NCBI RefSeq assembly: GCF_958450345.1
Contig: NC_088784.1
Span: 69,465,747 to 69,529,746 of the forward strand
Source of the DNA: Calliphora vicina
Lineage: Eukaryota > Arthropoda > Insecta > Diptera > Calliphoridae
Length of the DNA: 64,000 nucleotides
Direction of reading: 5' to 3'
A program made the translations under genes and the position numbers. The number at the start of each line of letters is the position of its first letter. Position 1 is the first letter of the stretch. Positions 12,390 to 24,499 of the stretch are shown here, one piece after another. The notes under the pieces were generated by a model. It did no database searches and was not told the origin of the DNA. It saw nothing but the letters and a program-made list of their open reading frames with translations.

Positions 12390-13345
12390 TCTTCTCAAAC
12401 ACTAAATATAGGCCTAGAATCCAAAGACCATAAACAGACCAAAGCTTGAATCTATTCAAAGACTTAATAAAGGAATACGAATGAAGCTTTTAAAAAACCA
12501 ATTTAAGACCTACGACTAAAGCTTCCAAAGACCATCAAAATACTTATGATTGGAGTTTCTAAATACCATAAATATACCCACTAAATAAAGATCATCGATT
12601 AAACACTCTCGAATACTTATTATAGCGCTGTGATTAAAGCTATCAAAGACCAACGATTGAAGCTTCTCAAATTCTAAATAAAGGTCTTAGAATGAATCTT
12701 GCACCTTAGAAATACAAACGATTGAAGCTTTTAAAGAACTTAAAAATACGTAAGATTGCACATTCAAATACGATTGAATTCAAAAACAAATTAAATACCT
12801 ACAACTTAAGATTCCAAAGACCACAAATAGTCTTATGATAGAAATTTCCAAATATCACCAATATACATAGGTTTGAATAAAGATCTACTATTGAAATTAA
12901 TCCAAGGCTAAATAGACTTACGATTGAAATAGACCTGCGATAGATGCTAATCGAAGACTAAATAAAGACCTACAAAAGAAACTAATCAAAAATTAAATAC
13001 AGACCATTGCAGGCTCTCAAACTAAATAGATTGAAAGACCTACGATTGAAGCTTCCAAAAACCTCAAAAAGACTTGAACAATTGAACGATTAAAAATTGA
13101 AATTTCTAAGTATCTTAAATAGTTATGCGGTCGAATCTAATCAAAGACTTACAATAGAAACTAATCAAAAACTAAATACAGGTCATTGAAGCCTCTCAAC
13201 CTCTAAATATATTGAAGCTCTTAAATACCATAAATATATCTACGGTTAAAGCTAATCGAAGGCTAAATAATGACCTACGACTGAAACTTCTCAAACACTA
13301 AATAAAGGCCTATGTTTAAGCTTCCAAAGATCAGATTGACAGGGT
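12390..13345. repeat. Degenerate minisatellite, roughly 30-40 bp unit
   Basis: Short phrases recur in order over about 950 bp: ACCTACGATTGAAGCTT, CCAAAGACC, CTCAAACACTAAATA and AAAGACCTA. Roughly 25 or more variants can be picked out, each different, so the array is old and no longer homogenised. No reading frame crosses it. Confidence 0.7.
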
Positions 13346-16300
13346 ACGATCATATATCTGATAGTGATATACGGGATAATCAGGCATCTCTGAACGAAAT
13401 GGCGAGACATTGGAGAGTGTCACGAATCTATGTTTCTGGTGGAGTCACATTCAATTGATTTGGCTCAGATAGTATGTACTTGTGCTATCGCTAGAACCCA
13501 TTGACAGGAGCATGCTAAGTAGGTGCCATTATGATTTTTATGAATTCTGCATTGGATCTATGTTTATGGAAGATGACGTACTTAAAGTCGGTTGTCTTAT
13601 AAAAAGCTTTCGGATCTATTTAGAAAATAATTCGCCAATGGCCGTTTGTACTACCATCAATCTCAACTGTTTCGATTTAAAAGTTATTTTTAGGGAATTT
13701 TATAGATTGGGATAAAGATAGTGAACAAAAGGCCTGGCTGGTTTGGAAATCCAGCTGAAATATTGGGACTTCTTCATGTCGTAAATCCAGACATTCCCAC
13801 ACATGCTTGGAATCCGAAGTAAATTTCACCACAAATGCCCTTCGGACCTGGAGTATATTACGGTTTTGATACTACCTTCCTTCATGTTTATCGAGGACAA
13901 GTAGCGACGAGGCCAAACCTGTTCAGAATCTCTACGATCTAGTTCCTGAATCAGTTGCTAATCAGTTGCATAAGAGGACACTAATTCACTGTCTACGTCG
14001 GTGGGTGAATTTTTTGGAAAATTGGGCGAAAATGCTGAGCCCATTTGTTTTCTTAAATAAGAGGACGTTAACGCTCCAACATCTCAAAACAGCTATGACT
14101 CCACTGATTGGTCTGTCGGCTTGGCACTAACTATATATGAAAGGATCAAGTAAGATTATATCATTTAATTGATTTAATATGTTTGCAATAACATTAATAT
14201 AAATTAATATATATCTGCCCTTGGAACGTAACATTGATTGACCATTATCTAAGCATTACCGAAATAAGAGCAGGATAGATTCTTGATCCATCGATCATCA
14301 GGGATCTTCAAGACATAGGGACACCGGTAATAGTACAGATAAACACGTTCGACAGGTTCATTTCGGAGACATGCCAACCGTCCGTTAGCTGAGGCAGAAG
14401 TAGCAGGAATAGAAGTAAGCCACCATGGTGATCATCCAAATTAGTTACCAAGCGCGAGGAGTGTCGCAGTTTGTATAATATTGTTAAGAGACTACTACAC
14501 TGGTTCGTGCATAAGCTTTCAGTAAATAAATTGAGAAACCTGTTAAGGTACTCGAAGCGTATATCCAGGATTATATTCTGCAGCAAAATGGAACAATCCA
14601 CTGAGATGAGTCGTGTGCAAATGAAATGTCGTGGCTGTTGGTCAACTATTGGGAAGGAAATCTATGAGTTTCTTATCATATTTTCCAGCCAGTGTCTCTC
14701 TATCAGAAGGGAATACAATGGAACCTATTTCCCTTAAATTCACATACACTAAAACGTACTCTTATATTCAGCATAACTAATACAAACATGATTATTCTCT
14801 GGTTGATACCAATATATTCGGTCTGTCTTGCATGGTCCTTTATTCCAGAATTCTGGATCACTGTTGGGTACTATTGTCATTTTTAATGAGAAGTTCTCTG
14901 GATAGCCATGGAAACTATATTCATATCTGCGATCGTCTGTAGATCAGGATCGACTTTCTATCAATCGACACGCCTACGTGAAGTAAAAATCATTTGAGAC
15001 TAATATATATCTGATTCGATATATCGTTTAAATAATATCTAGTCTTAAAAACTAAATAAAAAAGTAACTTTATTTTCCTTTAAACGACACAATGAAAAAT
15101 ATTTGGAGATTGACTACATATATCGTTCACTGGATTTATTGGAGTTATAATTTGGTGATCTATGTATATTTGAGAAGAAGAACAACATACGACACTTCAA
15201 AATAGTTAATAACTGCAGATCTTCGCACTACATCCATAGATGAGCTTGCTCATTTGTTGTAGAGCAAAGGCTGTGAATTTTATATTCCTCCGATAAAATT
15301 AATGGCTCCTTAAGGAAGTAAAATTGCCTAATTTGTTTAAACAATACCTTAAAAATGTTTAACTAAAACGCAAATTTTGGTTGCGTAAAAATTCAGTTCA
15401 ATGTAAAATTCAAACAAATTTGATTTACATAATTTTATTTCTAACATTAAACAAAATTCTCAGAATATCATCATATCATCAGACCAATAGACGTTGCCAC
15501 ACCAAATGCTAGATCAAAATTCATTGCCTAAAGAAGCAGCTAAATGAATAAATTTATTGTTTTAATTAAAACAATTTTGAAAATAGCTTTTCTTGAGATC
15601 ATACGAGTAGATGAATCAAATGAAACAAAAATCTTCCCATCATAAAATTAGACAAGTCAAAGAAAATTCTCATAGAACTCATACGAGTATGGAGATAAAT
15701 TTGCAACACACACACCCACTCATAAAAATAAAAATTGTTTATTCAAAAGTGCAACTGCAACAGAGAAAAAAATAAATAAAATTAAATGAACAAAACAAAA
15801 CAAAAAAACATCTTCTATATAATAAAGTAAGATTAATTGTATTGTTAGAAATGAATTTAGCATCACTTTAGGTGATGGGTGTAAGCACTAAGTATAATTT
15901 CTTGTCAGAGAATTGAGAAAAACCCAAAAAAAAAAACACAAACTAAAGCTCACAACAATAGCTGCTTCCTTCATCAGGTAGACTTCATGTCTGTCTATTG
16001 ATTTCCCATACTGGCATGTCTAACAAGCAAAACCAAAAAAATACCTACTAAAATAATCTCAAACAACCAAAAACTCAAAAGATTAATGAATGTTGAGTTT
16101 GTGTGCATTTTGAAATTTAAATTCAAATTCAAATCCAAATCTAAAGTGAGGTACATTTTTCAATTAATTTTATTATCAAATTGATATTTTTATTTAGACA
16201 AATTTGTGTATATATTTGCAACATTTTAATTGTGTTTTTGTTCTGTTATGACTTCGTAGTTGTTTTAAATTTTGTGTAAATGCTGCACAGCAACTTATTA

Positions 16301-16760
16301 CCGCAGCATTTGCAACTAGGTGGGCATACACTACAGCAACTTATCATCGCCGTTTGCTAATAATAAAGAGTTTTTATTTATATTTTTCAAGCACAAGAAG
16401 AATTAGTGGAAAATATTAAATGTTTTCATTTTATTTTCGTTGATGCCACAATTTGTTTTATAGCTGCAGGCAAATGAAATTTAGTTTTTTAAATTACTAC
16501 CGCCAAATATCAAATATTAAATGTCAAATATTCAAAAATTTCAATTCAATTTAAATGTAATCAAAAAAGTAACGTATTCGCTAATGGTTTATTTAAAAGT
16601 ATTTATTGTAGATGTACAAAATTTAATGATTCTCTCTTTATTCCTTATACTTAGAACTCTCAATCAACCAAATTATGGTGACCAAAATTTTTCACCTTTT
16701 CGGTGCTCCCAAAGTCAACATTTTTTCTCCCAAATGCCAAATTAAATTTTTAATCATTTT
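13346..16760. other. Intergenic, no gene recognised
   Basis: Between about 13.4 and 14.95 kb the base composition is closer to coding DNA and several short frames exist (13482-13715 and 14471-14737 on plus, 14308-14601 on minus). None shows a family motif I can name; a badly decayed retroelement is possible. From 15.0 to 16.76 kb the sequence is ordinary AT-rich spacer. Confidence 0.4.
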
Positions 16761-16764
16761 TTTG

Positions 16765-17880
16765 GGGGTTTTAAATTTTTATCTATTTTTCTGAAACATT
16801 TGTACTATAAATTTATTCCAAGTATTGCCCATTGCACAGTGGTTTAGAAATGTTTTTTTTTGGAAATAATTCGGTATCTCGGTAGCTATTGGAGATGGCG
16901 AATTTTCGAATGGCTATTTTTTAAAAAAAATGGAGACCCGAGGAGACCAATTTTGAGGGGCAACGCACTGGCCCCCATTAGCAAATCAACTTGAAAACTT
17001 CAGCTCCATGTGAAATTTCGTAACAATATCTCCAATAGTTTCCGAGATACCGAATTATTTCCAAAAAACGTTTCTAAACCACTGTGCATTATTCGCTATG
17101 ACCTTTTTCAATCTTTCTGACAACATATGAATTCCGAGCCAAAATAACTGCTCATCCTTTGCCATAAGTAAATCAAGCCAATTTCGGATACTCTGTTCTG
17201 CAGTGAAGCGTATTCCAGATAGTGCGATCGAAACAAATAAAATTCAAACGGGGCAAGTACTGGACTGTAAGGCAAATCTTCACAACAACTTCTTCTCGCT
17301 TCAAACGAGTCATGATTTCAGCCGCTCATAATAGATAGGACCCTTTTGCTCCCACCAAATACAAAGCATTACCTTAACGCCATGGATATTTAAAGTTGTT
17401 GTCTGTTCGGCTGGTTGGCTGGGTTTCGATCCCTTACACTTCGGGTATCATAATGAATCCATTTTTTTTATATCATTCAAGCAGCATTTCAGACATGAAA
17501 AAACGTCTTCTAAAATCTCATGGTTTCAATTCGTATGGTACCCAATTTCCCTGCTTTTGGATGAGTCCTGCTACTTGAAAGCATTTTAAAATTGCTGATG
17601 ACGACGAGTAGCTCCCAATGGGAGCAAACTCAACTAGAGTTTGTCAATAATTTTAATGGAGTAATGCCTTCAATTCTTGGTCTTCAAACTTTTTTGGCAG
17701 GTCTGGGCGATCGATGTCTTTCGTGTTCTTCTTCTGAAAAGCACAAACCATATCTCGCATGTTGAAACCGATGGAACACATTTACCATAAGCTTCAATGA
17801 GCAATCAGTGTGATTCAGAGGCACTTTGTTGGCACAAATTTTTTTATTTTTTTTCTTGAATAACTACTAAAATACTGAAT
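16765..17880 (-). mobile_element. mariner-like transposon remnant with MITE inserted
   Basis: Minus-strand pieces match a mariner transposase. Near 17180-17090 the segment corresponds to the C-terminus (AEQSIRYWL-like, then ...ERLKK-like). Near 17560-17480 frames read THPKAGKLGTIRIE. Near 17720-17640 they read the RPAKKV...ELEGITPL block of the N-terminal half. Stops and frameshifts abound. The 3' end of the element continues left of 16833, because AAGTATTGCCCATT there corresponds to AAGTATTGGACATTG in the 52.2-kb copy. The 16834-17087 MITE splits the two. Confidence 0.75.
16834..17087. mobile_element. 254-bp MITE, TIR GCACAGTGGTTTAGAAA, ATT duplication
   Basis: Arms of about 55 bp mirror each other: GCACAGTGGTTTAGAAA, then GGAAATAATTCGGTATCTCGG on the left, and the reverse complement on the right. 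ATT lies directly outside both ends. Removing the element and one ATT rejoins the mariner sequence in register with the 52.2-kb copy, which supports these borders independently. The superfamily is unclear; a 3-bp duplication resembles PIF/Harbinger habits. Confidence 0.75.
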
Positions 17881-18255
17881 TCTTGAATACTAAATGAGGA
17901 TTAAAAATTAAAATTTTAATGGTTGCACCTTGGACTCAACGTCAAAAATACTGTCAATTTCGAATACATATAAATTAGATGATGGCCCTTCAATGTCTCG
18001 CATTTAAGAAAAAAAATCGCCAAAAATCCATTTATGATCCGAATGTGCTGAAATTTAAAATATAGATAGTCCTTGAGAAGGTATATATATTTGTAGGTTA
18101 TATCTTTTAGTTTTTTTTTAAATTTTGCTCGATCTTTTTTTCGTATTTTATATATGACGGGCGTACAGAGGGTCGATTTTTGTTTAAAATATCACCTATA
18201 TTTGCAATAAAATTCGAAAGAAAATAAAACCAACCTTATAACCCTATAAGAAGTT

Positions 18256-18309
18256 ACACCCATCCAAAGTTGAAGCATCTTTTTATATGTTTCAACTTTG
18301 TATGGGTGT
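18256..18309. repeat. Short hairpin, about 20-bp arms
   Basis: ACACCCATCCAAAGTTGAA is mirrored by TTTCAACTTTGTATGGGTGT across a loop of about 15 nt, with one mismatch. It could be a small foldback remnant or a transcribed hairpin. Confidence 0.6.
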
Positions 18310-18884
18310 ATTTTTTTTCCAAAAAAATCCCTAGATTTTTTCTTTTATAACAAAAAATTTTCTTCGGGATTATATAAAACTTTTATATGATCTGGAAAAG
18401 GAACTTAATGCAAAAACGTGTAAAGTAAAATTTAACTCACTTAAGCGGACATTGTCCCCAGCCCTATTAAAACTTGGCCAATTTTGAAACAAAATTTTAG
18501 GTTTAAGTAAAAAAATCCTAAAAACGCAAAGTAGCGATCCTCAGAAACACTTCATATTTGTATAGCCATATATGTATAGGCACTCAGTTTTTGGAACACA
18601 TTTCCCCTGTTTTAGGAATTTCGGTGTTTGAAAACAAAGAATGGCAACAATAGTAATGCCACTGACTTAAGAACATTTAGATCGATATTATTTCCAAATT
18701 TTATTGTGATATCTGTAACCGGTAAAATTTTACATTAATTCAAAGTTTATATTTTTCTTGAAGGCAAATCACCATATTATAATGTTTTTGAGGTAAATGT
18801 CGTCCGAAAAAAAACACAAAATTATTTCATTTCACTAAAATATCAATCTTCAAGTCCTAAGGTTTCCACCAATATCAAAAAATT

Positions 18885-19130
18885 TCGGGGGGGTTAAATA
18901 TTCATCGCAGACAAACAAAGTTATATAATTCTTAGTCATTATGAAATTCTAAGACTATCTAGCTATGTCCGACCGTCTGTCCATATTTTCCACAAATTTT
19001 CCACAATAACTCTCTATTGATAAGGTTAGCATGGTATTGAAAATGGGCAATATCAGTCCATGATTTCACTTAGCCCCCATACAAATGTCCGCCCGGAATG
19101 CAGTCTCAGCCGTCATAAATATATTGATTT
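18885..19130 (+). repeat. mini-me-like repeat fragment
   Basis: Contains the core-like ATTCTAAGACTATCTAGC and the GTCY-type CCGACCGTCTGTCC, followed by ATTTCACTTAGCCCCCATAC. The same phrases are found in the other mini-me-like copies of the window. Confidence 0.5.
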
Positions 19131-19174
19131 TGTGGCAATACTGATAAAATTATGAACAAATTAGATCTAATTAT

Positions 19175-19228
19175 ACAGAAATGATACTGTAAAGTGATTG
19201 TATGGTCACTTTACAGTATCATTTCTGT
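19175..19228. repeat. Perfect 23-bp inverted repeat, 8-nt loop
   Basis: Bases 19175-19197 (ACAGAAATGATACTGTAAAG plus TGA) are exactly complementary to 19206-19228, with TTGTATGG between them. Perfection over 23 bp in an otherwise eroded repeat region suggests a recent origin or maintenance. Confidence 0.85.
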
Positions 19229-20011
19229 CACCCTCAGAAAATGACTTAACCATTCATAATTGTCTTCTAATAATTAATATCGTCATGAAATTGGATTTCT
19301 GATCAACAGAGAATATTTGTGGAAAATTTCATTCTCCTAGGCCCTTCCCTCTACGCCATATCATGAATTCAGCACTAATATTTACTAACGATATGAAAAA
19401 AGTCCATATATCCACCATCTTTTTGAGGGCGAGTATAAAACCAATTTTAAAACATTTGCAAACAGATACACTCGCAAATATTTGCAAATAAATATTCTTT
19501 ACTTGTAATGTTATTAGTAAAACTTTATTGTTTATTATTACAAAAGTGTACACCGAAAAACCCTATTGAAAAAGCTTTTATCTTAAGTGCACAAAAACTA
19601 TTGCATACCTTAAGGCACTATAAAAAAAATCATAAACATTTTAAATATAAAATAGCTTTAGACCAAGTTTGCAAAAGCTTTTTTACAATTATTACAGTCA
19701 AACCTGAATAATCCAAACAAATAGTAATTGATAAATTAGTACTTTTATTTGTCTTTTGGAAACTATGAACATGAAAATACACACTTGTATGAAATATCCA
19801 TGTAAGATATAAAGATTAATGTGGCAACTGCAAATTTACCTTTTATATATAAACTTACTTTTTTGAGGGAAAAAAGTATTTTTTTTTTTTTAAAAAAAAT
19901 GTTTGCCGTAAAATTTTGTTAGTAAAAATTCGGATTAAAAAATATTTTTCCCGATCATTATTTCCCATTATCAATTAAAATTTTTAAGTCGTGATATACG
20001 TCACTAAAAAG

Positions 20012-21003
20012 TAGAGATGAGCGATATTTCCATACCTGTGATTTAATCACTGTGATTGAAAAATCACTGGTAACAATAGTTACTGAATATAGCATTTAAG
20101 TCGTTCTTTCATATTTTCAACATAATGTTAAATGTCGTTCCTTAATATTTGTCAACATTCACAACATTTGGAAAAATCACTGCAACAACTGTAGTAACAG
20201 GTACTTTTAATATCGTTCTTTAACATTTTTCAACATACTGTTAAATGTCGTTCTTTTATATTATTCAACATTCACTGGTAACGTTTTAAAAAATCACTGG
20301 TAACAACAAATGGAAAAAGTAACAGGTACTTTTAATGTCTTTCTTTTATGTATTTCAACAAACTGTTAAATGTCGTTCTTTTATATTTTTCAAAATTCAC
20401 TGGTACAACAGTTACTGCATATTTTTAGGCGAATAATTTTATATATCTCCAACACAGTGTATAAAATAAAATGTTAGTAACATATCAGTTAGTTCTCTTA
20501 AAATTTTGTTGCATTTGCTGTTATTTTCCTATGTTTTTTTTACCGGCGATTTTATTATTATTTAGAAAATATTAGTTTTTGGTTAAAGTCTAGTACTCTG
20601 TTCATATTTGCGAAAAATTATGGTTTTTTCATGCGAACAATTTTACATGCTGTTTGACAGCTAGCTGTTGGTTTTAATTTCGTGCGAAAGAAGTGCTGCG
20701 TATGTTATTTCGTGTGGAAAAATAAGGTTGCCAGATTTATTTCACATGTTTTCCACAATAAAAACAGATTACTGCTTTTGCGAAATTATTTCACATATAC
20801 ATATTTCATTCCAAATATTTTATATGTAGTTTGACAGCATTTCGCACGAAATTTTGAACAGAGTACCTAGCTTAACATAATACATAATTGTTACTTTGCT
20901 TAACGTAGACAAAACGTGATCACAGTCACTGTTTTAAAGAACAGTGATTTATAAATCACGTTCACTGGTAACGACGTTCTTCAGAAATCACGTCTCATCT
21001 CTA
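20012..21003. mobile_element. Non-autonomous hAT-like element, 992 bp
   Basis: The left end TAGAGATGAGCGATA and the right end ...CGTCTCATCTCTA are inverted; TAGAGATG-type ends are common in hAT elements. The outside octamers CTAAAAAG and CTCGGAAG share five of eight bases and both fit nTnnnnAn, the duplication pattern of Buster-type hATs. The left half has three to four diverged subterminal repeats containing AAATCACTGGTAACAA and TGTTAAATGTCGTTCTTTTA. No transposase is present. A second MITE sits inside at 20593-20866. Confidence 0.65.
20593..20866. mobile_element. 274-bp MITE nested in the hAT-like element
   Basis: GTACTCTGTTCA at the left is matched by TGAACAGAGTAC at the right. Inside, CGTGCGAAA and TTTCGCACG and two TGACAGC motifs extend the symmetry. 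CTA flanks both ends (20590-20592 and 20867-20869), a probable 3-bp target duplication. There is no coding capacity. Confidence 0.7.
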
Positions 21004-23825
21004 CTCGGAAGGCATTTGAATTACCGGAAATATAATCCGAAAACAGTGGTTGTCGTAATTTATCTCAGGCATTTATAAACCGATTTTGCTGATTTTAAAT
21101 AACAAACTTTTTATGGATATATCTGATATATTGATACAACAAGTGGCTCCGCATGTATCCCGCATATACATATACATACTTTATTATTTTAGAAATTACA
21201 AACAGAATGACAAACCTTAATATGCCCTTACTAGTCATGGTTAAGTGCAACAAGATAAGTCAAATATGAGATTAAAATATCGGAACAAATTAAGTATGAA
21301 TAAATTATCTTGAAATATTTAGCAAGTACATATTTATGCATGTAGAACATAATAAGATCTGGTACATGTTTAAAATAGTTTTGAAATAATTTTTTTAACT
21401 CCACCAGCCCTTTTTCAGATCAGAATTCCGATTAAAATTAATTAATCAATTTAAAATTTAACATTTAAATTATTTGAAATTTTTCTATGAGCATAAATTG
21501 CTTAATGCTGCTGCAAATTGCATTCAATACGCACAAGTGGTATACGGAAAACTGAGTACAATATAAATTCTTAATGTGATTTTGGAATTATTAATCATCA
21601 TTTAATTAGCATTAAATTATTAATGGTTACGACTTTTTATGTGTGTTTTTGTTTGCGTTTAACAAGTACGAGTATTGTCTCATGCATCTGATGATTAATA
21701 TCATGGATTTAAAGTGCAATACAGGTGGGGAAACTTGTCAGTAATAAATCACTTTTATTACACATTTAACATCCCTGCAGCATTTTGAACGACCATTAAC
21801 TGGAACTCGTCTATAAATAGCATTTTTGAACAATACTCTGTTTGTGGGTTTGGATTTGTTTTTCAAGAACTAGCGATTTTGCTGGTGAATGGTAATGCAA
21901 AAGTGATGTAAAGGTAAGTAGTAATAATGATCATAGTTAGTTCGATATGAAAACCTGTCTGTACAATTGCTACCTCTAAAACTGCAGGGATATTTGAGAA
22001 CACGCAGTCATCATCTACTACATCAGTTAGTTTATCATTTATGTTAAATATTTTCGACTTAATGGTCTATAAATGTTTAACGTGCAGTACACTAGTGATA
22101 AATTGATTTAAACAATTACACTACAACAACGTGTATTTTAGAATTTAGAAGAAAAAAAGTTAATTTTATGTTTGTAACGAAATGACAAATTGTAGCTTCA
22201 TATATTATTTTTTCACATTTGGGTTTGTCGTACTAATTGTTTGGAATCTAAGTTGATGTTTACAAAAATCGAAATGTCATAATGAAATTGATCATTAATA
22301 AGAACAGTTAAAATACTGAGACAGCTCATTTCATATCATTTTTATCGATAAAATTTTGAAGTATCCAATAGTCATATGTACATTATAGAAGATTGTTTTT
22401 GTTAATTCCTTTATTAAATATTTGATTAGCTTATTTTTAGTTTAAGGTTTCTATTACCATTGATCTGACTATTAAAACTTTTTAGAGTTCAAATCAAGCA
22501 GTTTTTGATACTTCCTTCCTTTATCCTACAGTGCGCTCTAAGAATACCTATAAGAAGTCTGATCGATTTCCTACCACGTGACCAAGACCCTGGGCCTTTG
22601 CTGTGCCAAATATGGTCAAAGCATTTTAAGTAATCCACAAGTGTCAAAATTTCGCTTCTAGTATTTTAATGTAAATTCCTCAGCCTTTTTATTTTCACGA
22701 ATTCCTTCATGTTCCTGGATCTCATCTAATTTCAATCTCACAATGTTGGAACTGATAGCCCTGTTATTCTCCACCTGGTAAATTTAGGCAAAGCCTACTT
22801 CATGACATCTTGAGAGGATGCAGAATTTAGAGGGATTCTGAACAAATTTTTATCTTTAGATCTTCCATGCCAAGTCTCTTGTTCTAGTGTTTTATTATTG
22901 CTGCATCCCAATGAATTAAAGAACAAACTCATAATCTAACTGTCGTTCGAAAAAAGACTTGGTCCAGCGGAAATGATTTATGAGTTTGTTTCTATCTTGG
23001 ATTTGAACCAGGGTTCGGTAAATTTATGAAAGTTTTAAAGTGGCCTTCTTAGGTGTCAGAGATCCAGAATTGGTGATTTTTTTCGGTCCAGAACTGTCAC
23101 AGATTCAATCGTGTTCACCTACTTCTTTTTCAATTACATTGTTGGTTGGCCTGACCTCTATAATAATAGTTTTTAGCGATTCGAGGGACCTGGCATACCA
23201 GAGATCGCTTATATCCCGCCAACTTCTTTCAGTCATCATGTTGCTTTAAGACATTGTTAACCAAACTCAGTCAACAATAGATTTGCTTCGTATTCTAGTG
23301 TTACGATGTGGGAACACTGAACCAAATTTCTTATGAAAATATCCTTCACTGGCAACACTTGTAAAATAACTCATGTTCGTTTTTTAATTTCGGTTTCACA
23401 TGTATAAGAAACTCACACATAGACGATGGAGACCAATGCTTAAGTCATGTTTACCTGTTTCGAGTCATCATTTACATAAACCTCCAATTTTTACCATACA
23501 GAGGTCACCCTGCATATGTTTTCGAAGTCAGCCAAATAAATGATTAGTCTTTTTAGATCATAGAGTTTGTCGTCCTAGTTTATTATTTATGTCATCGAAA
23601 AACTGTTTGATTTATATGATTTTTCTACCTCAGTAACACAACCATCAGTCGAATGCAGTCAATGCAGAACTGTTGCCTGCGAACTCACACTATCCTTCGA
23701 TATTTTAGATCCCTCGATCAGGTCAACAACCCTTACATTTCATTAGGGTTTAGTTTTATTATTATGTCCTGTGGTTTCTATAAGGAACAAAGGGCCACAA
23801 ACTGATTCAATTCAGTTCTTTTAGA
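21004..23825. other. Intergenic, no gene recognised
   Basis: 21.0-22.4 kb is AT-rich spacer. 22.4-23.8 kb has a more balanced composition and short frames (for example 23040-23249, +), but no motif I can assign. It may be further debris of the LINE that follows. Confidence 0.4.
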
Positions 23826-23829
23826 CGGC

Positions 23830-24480
23830 TTGTGCTTGATTACTCTCCAGCTAAGACACTTATCTTATCTACCCTGAGGTGTCCAGTCAATGGCGGTTTT
23901 TGCTATGTCTCCTGTGGGTCTGAGCAAAGTATGGCATATCCATCGCCATTTTCGATTGAATATTTCAATCTGGTTTGTTGTAGGCGAGAATATCTGAAGG
24001 ATTCTTCGCAAGTATCGGTTGACAAATACCTGCACAGCATTTATGTCACTTGGGAGCGCGTTCCACATCTCGCTGGATTTGACACATCTGTTGGACAACT
24101 TTATTTTGGTGTTGATTTGACTTAACATGCCGAATACAAGATTGGCTTTCGATATTCGGTATGTTGCTACCAAGGTAACAGAATGATGTTACATCATCCA
24201 AGTCGACGTTCCGTATTTTGAACATCTTGATATTAATGGTGTTATATCGCAGGCTCTTGCTCTTGGCGGTGTTTATCTTTAGACCAGACTTTGCCTCTTC
24301 GATCTCTAGACCCTTGAGTTTTGATACCATATATCTGTGGCTATGTGACAGTAAGCAAATATCGTCCGCATATTCAAGGCATTTAGGCTAGTTCGACTTG
24401 CATTACGTATGATCAGTAGGGGTATTAAAAAAGAGATACCGATCCTCTGAAGTCAGACGCAAACAAGGATCCTGCTCAAT
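23830..24480 (-). pseudogene. Decayed LINE reverse transcriptase, C-terminal part
   Basis: The minus strand carries the RT active-site strand LEYADDICLLSH near 24380-24345, then EEAKSGLKINTAKSK, NVDLDDVTSFCYLGS and, in a shifted frame at 23865-24100, VFVNRYLRRILQIF, KWRWICHTL and GDIAKTAIDWTPQGR. That order (YADD, SFCYLGS, LRRIL, RKWRWIGH-like, DWNPQG-like) is typical of the large endonuclease-reverse transcriptase LINEs (RTE/CR1-like). At least two frameshifts are present. The endonuclease and 5' RT are missing or unrecognisable upstream (24.5-25.1 kb). Confidence 0.8.
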
Positions 24481-24499
24481 TTCAGACCGACATATCCTA

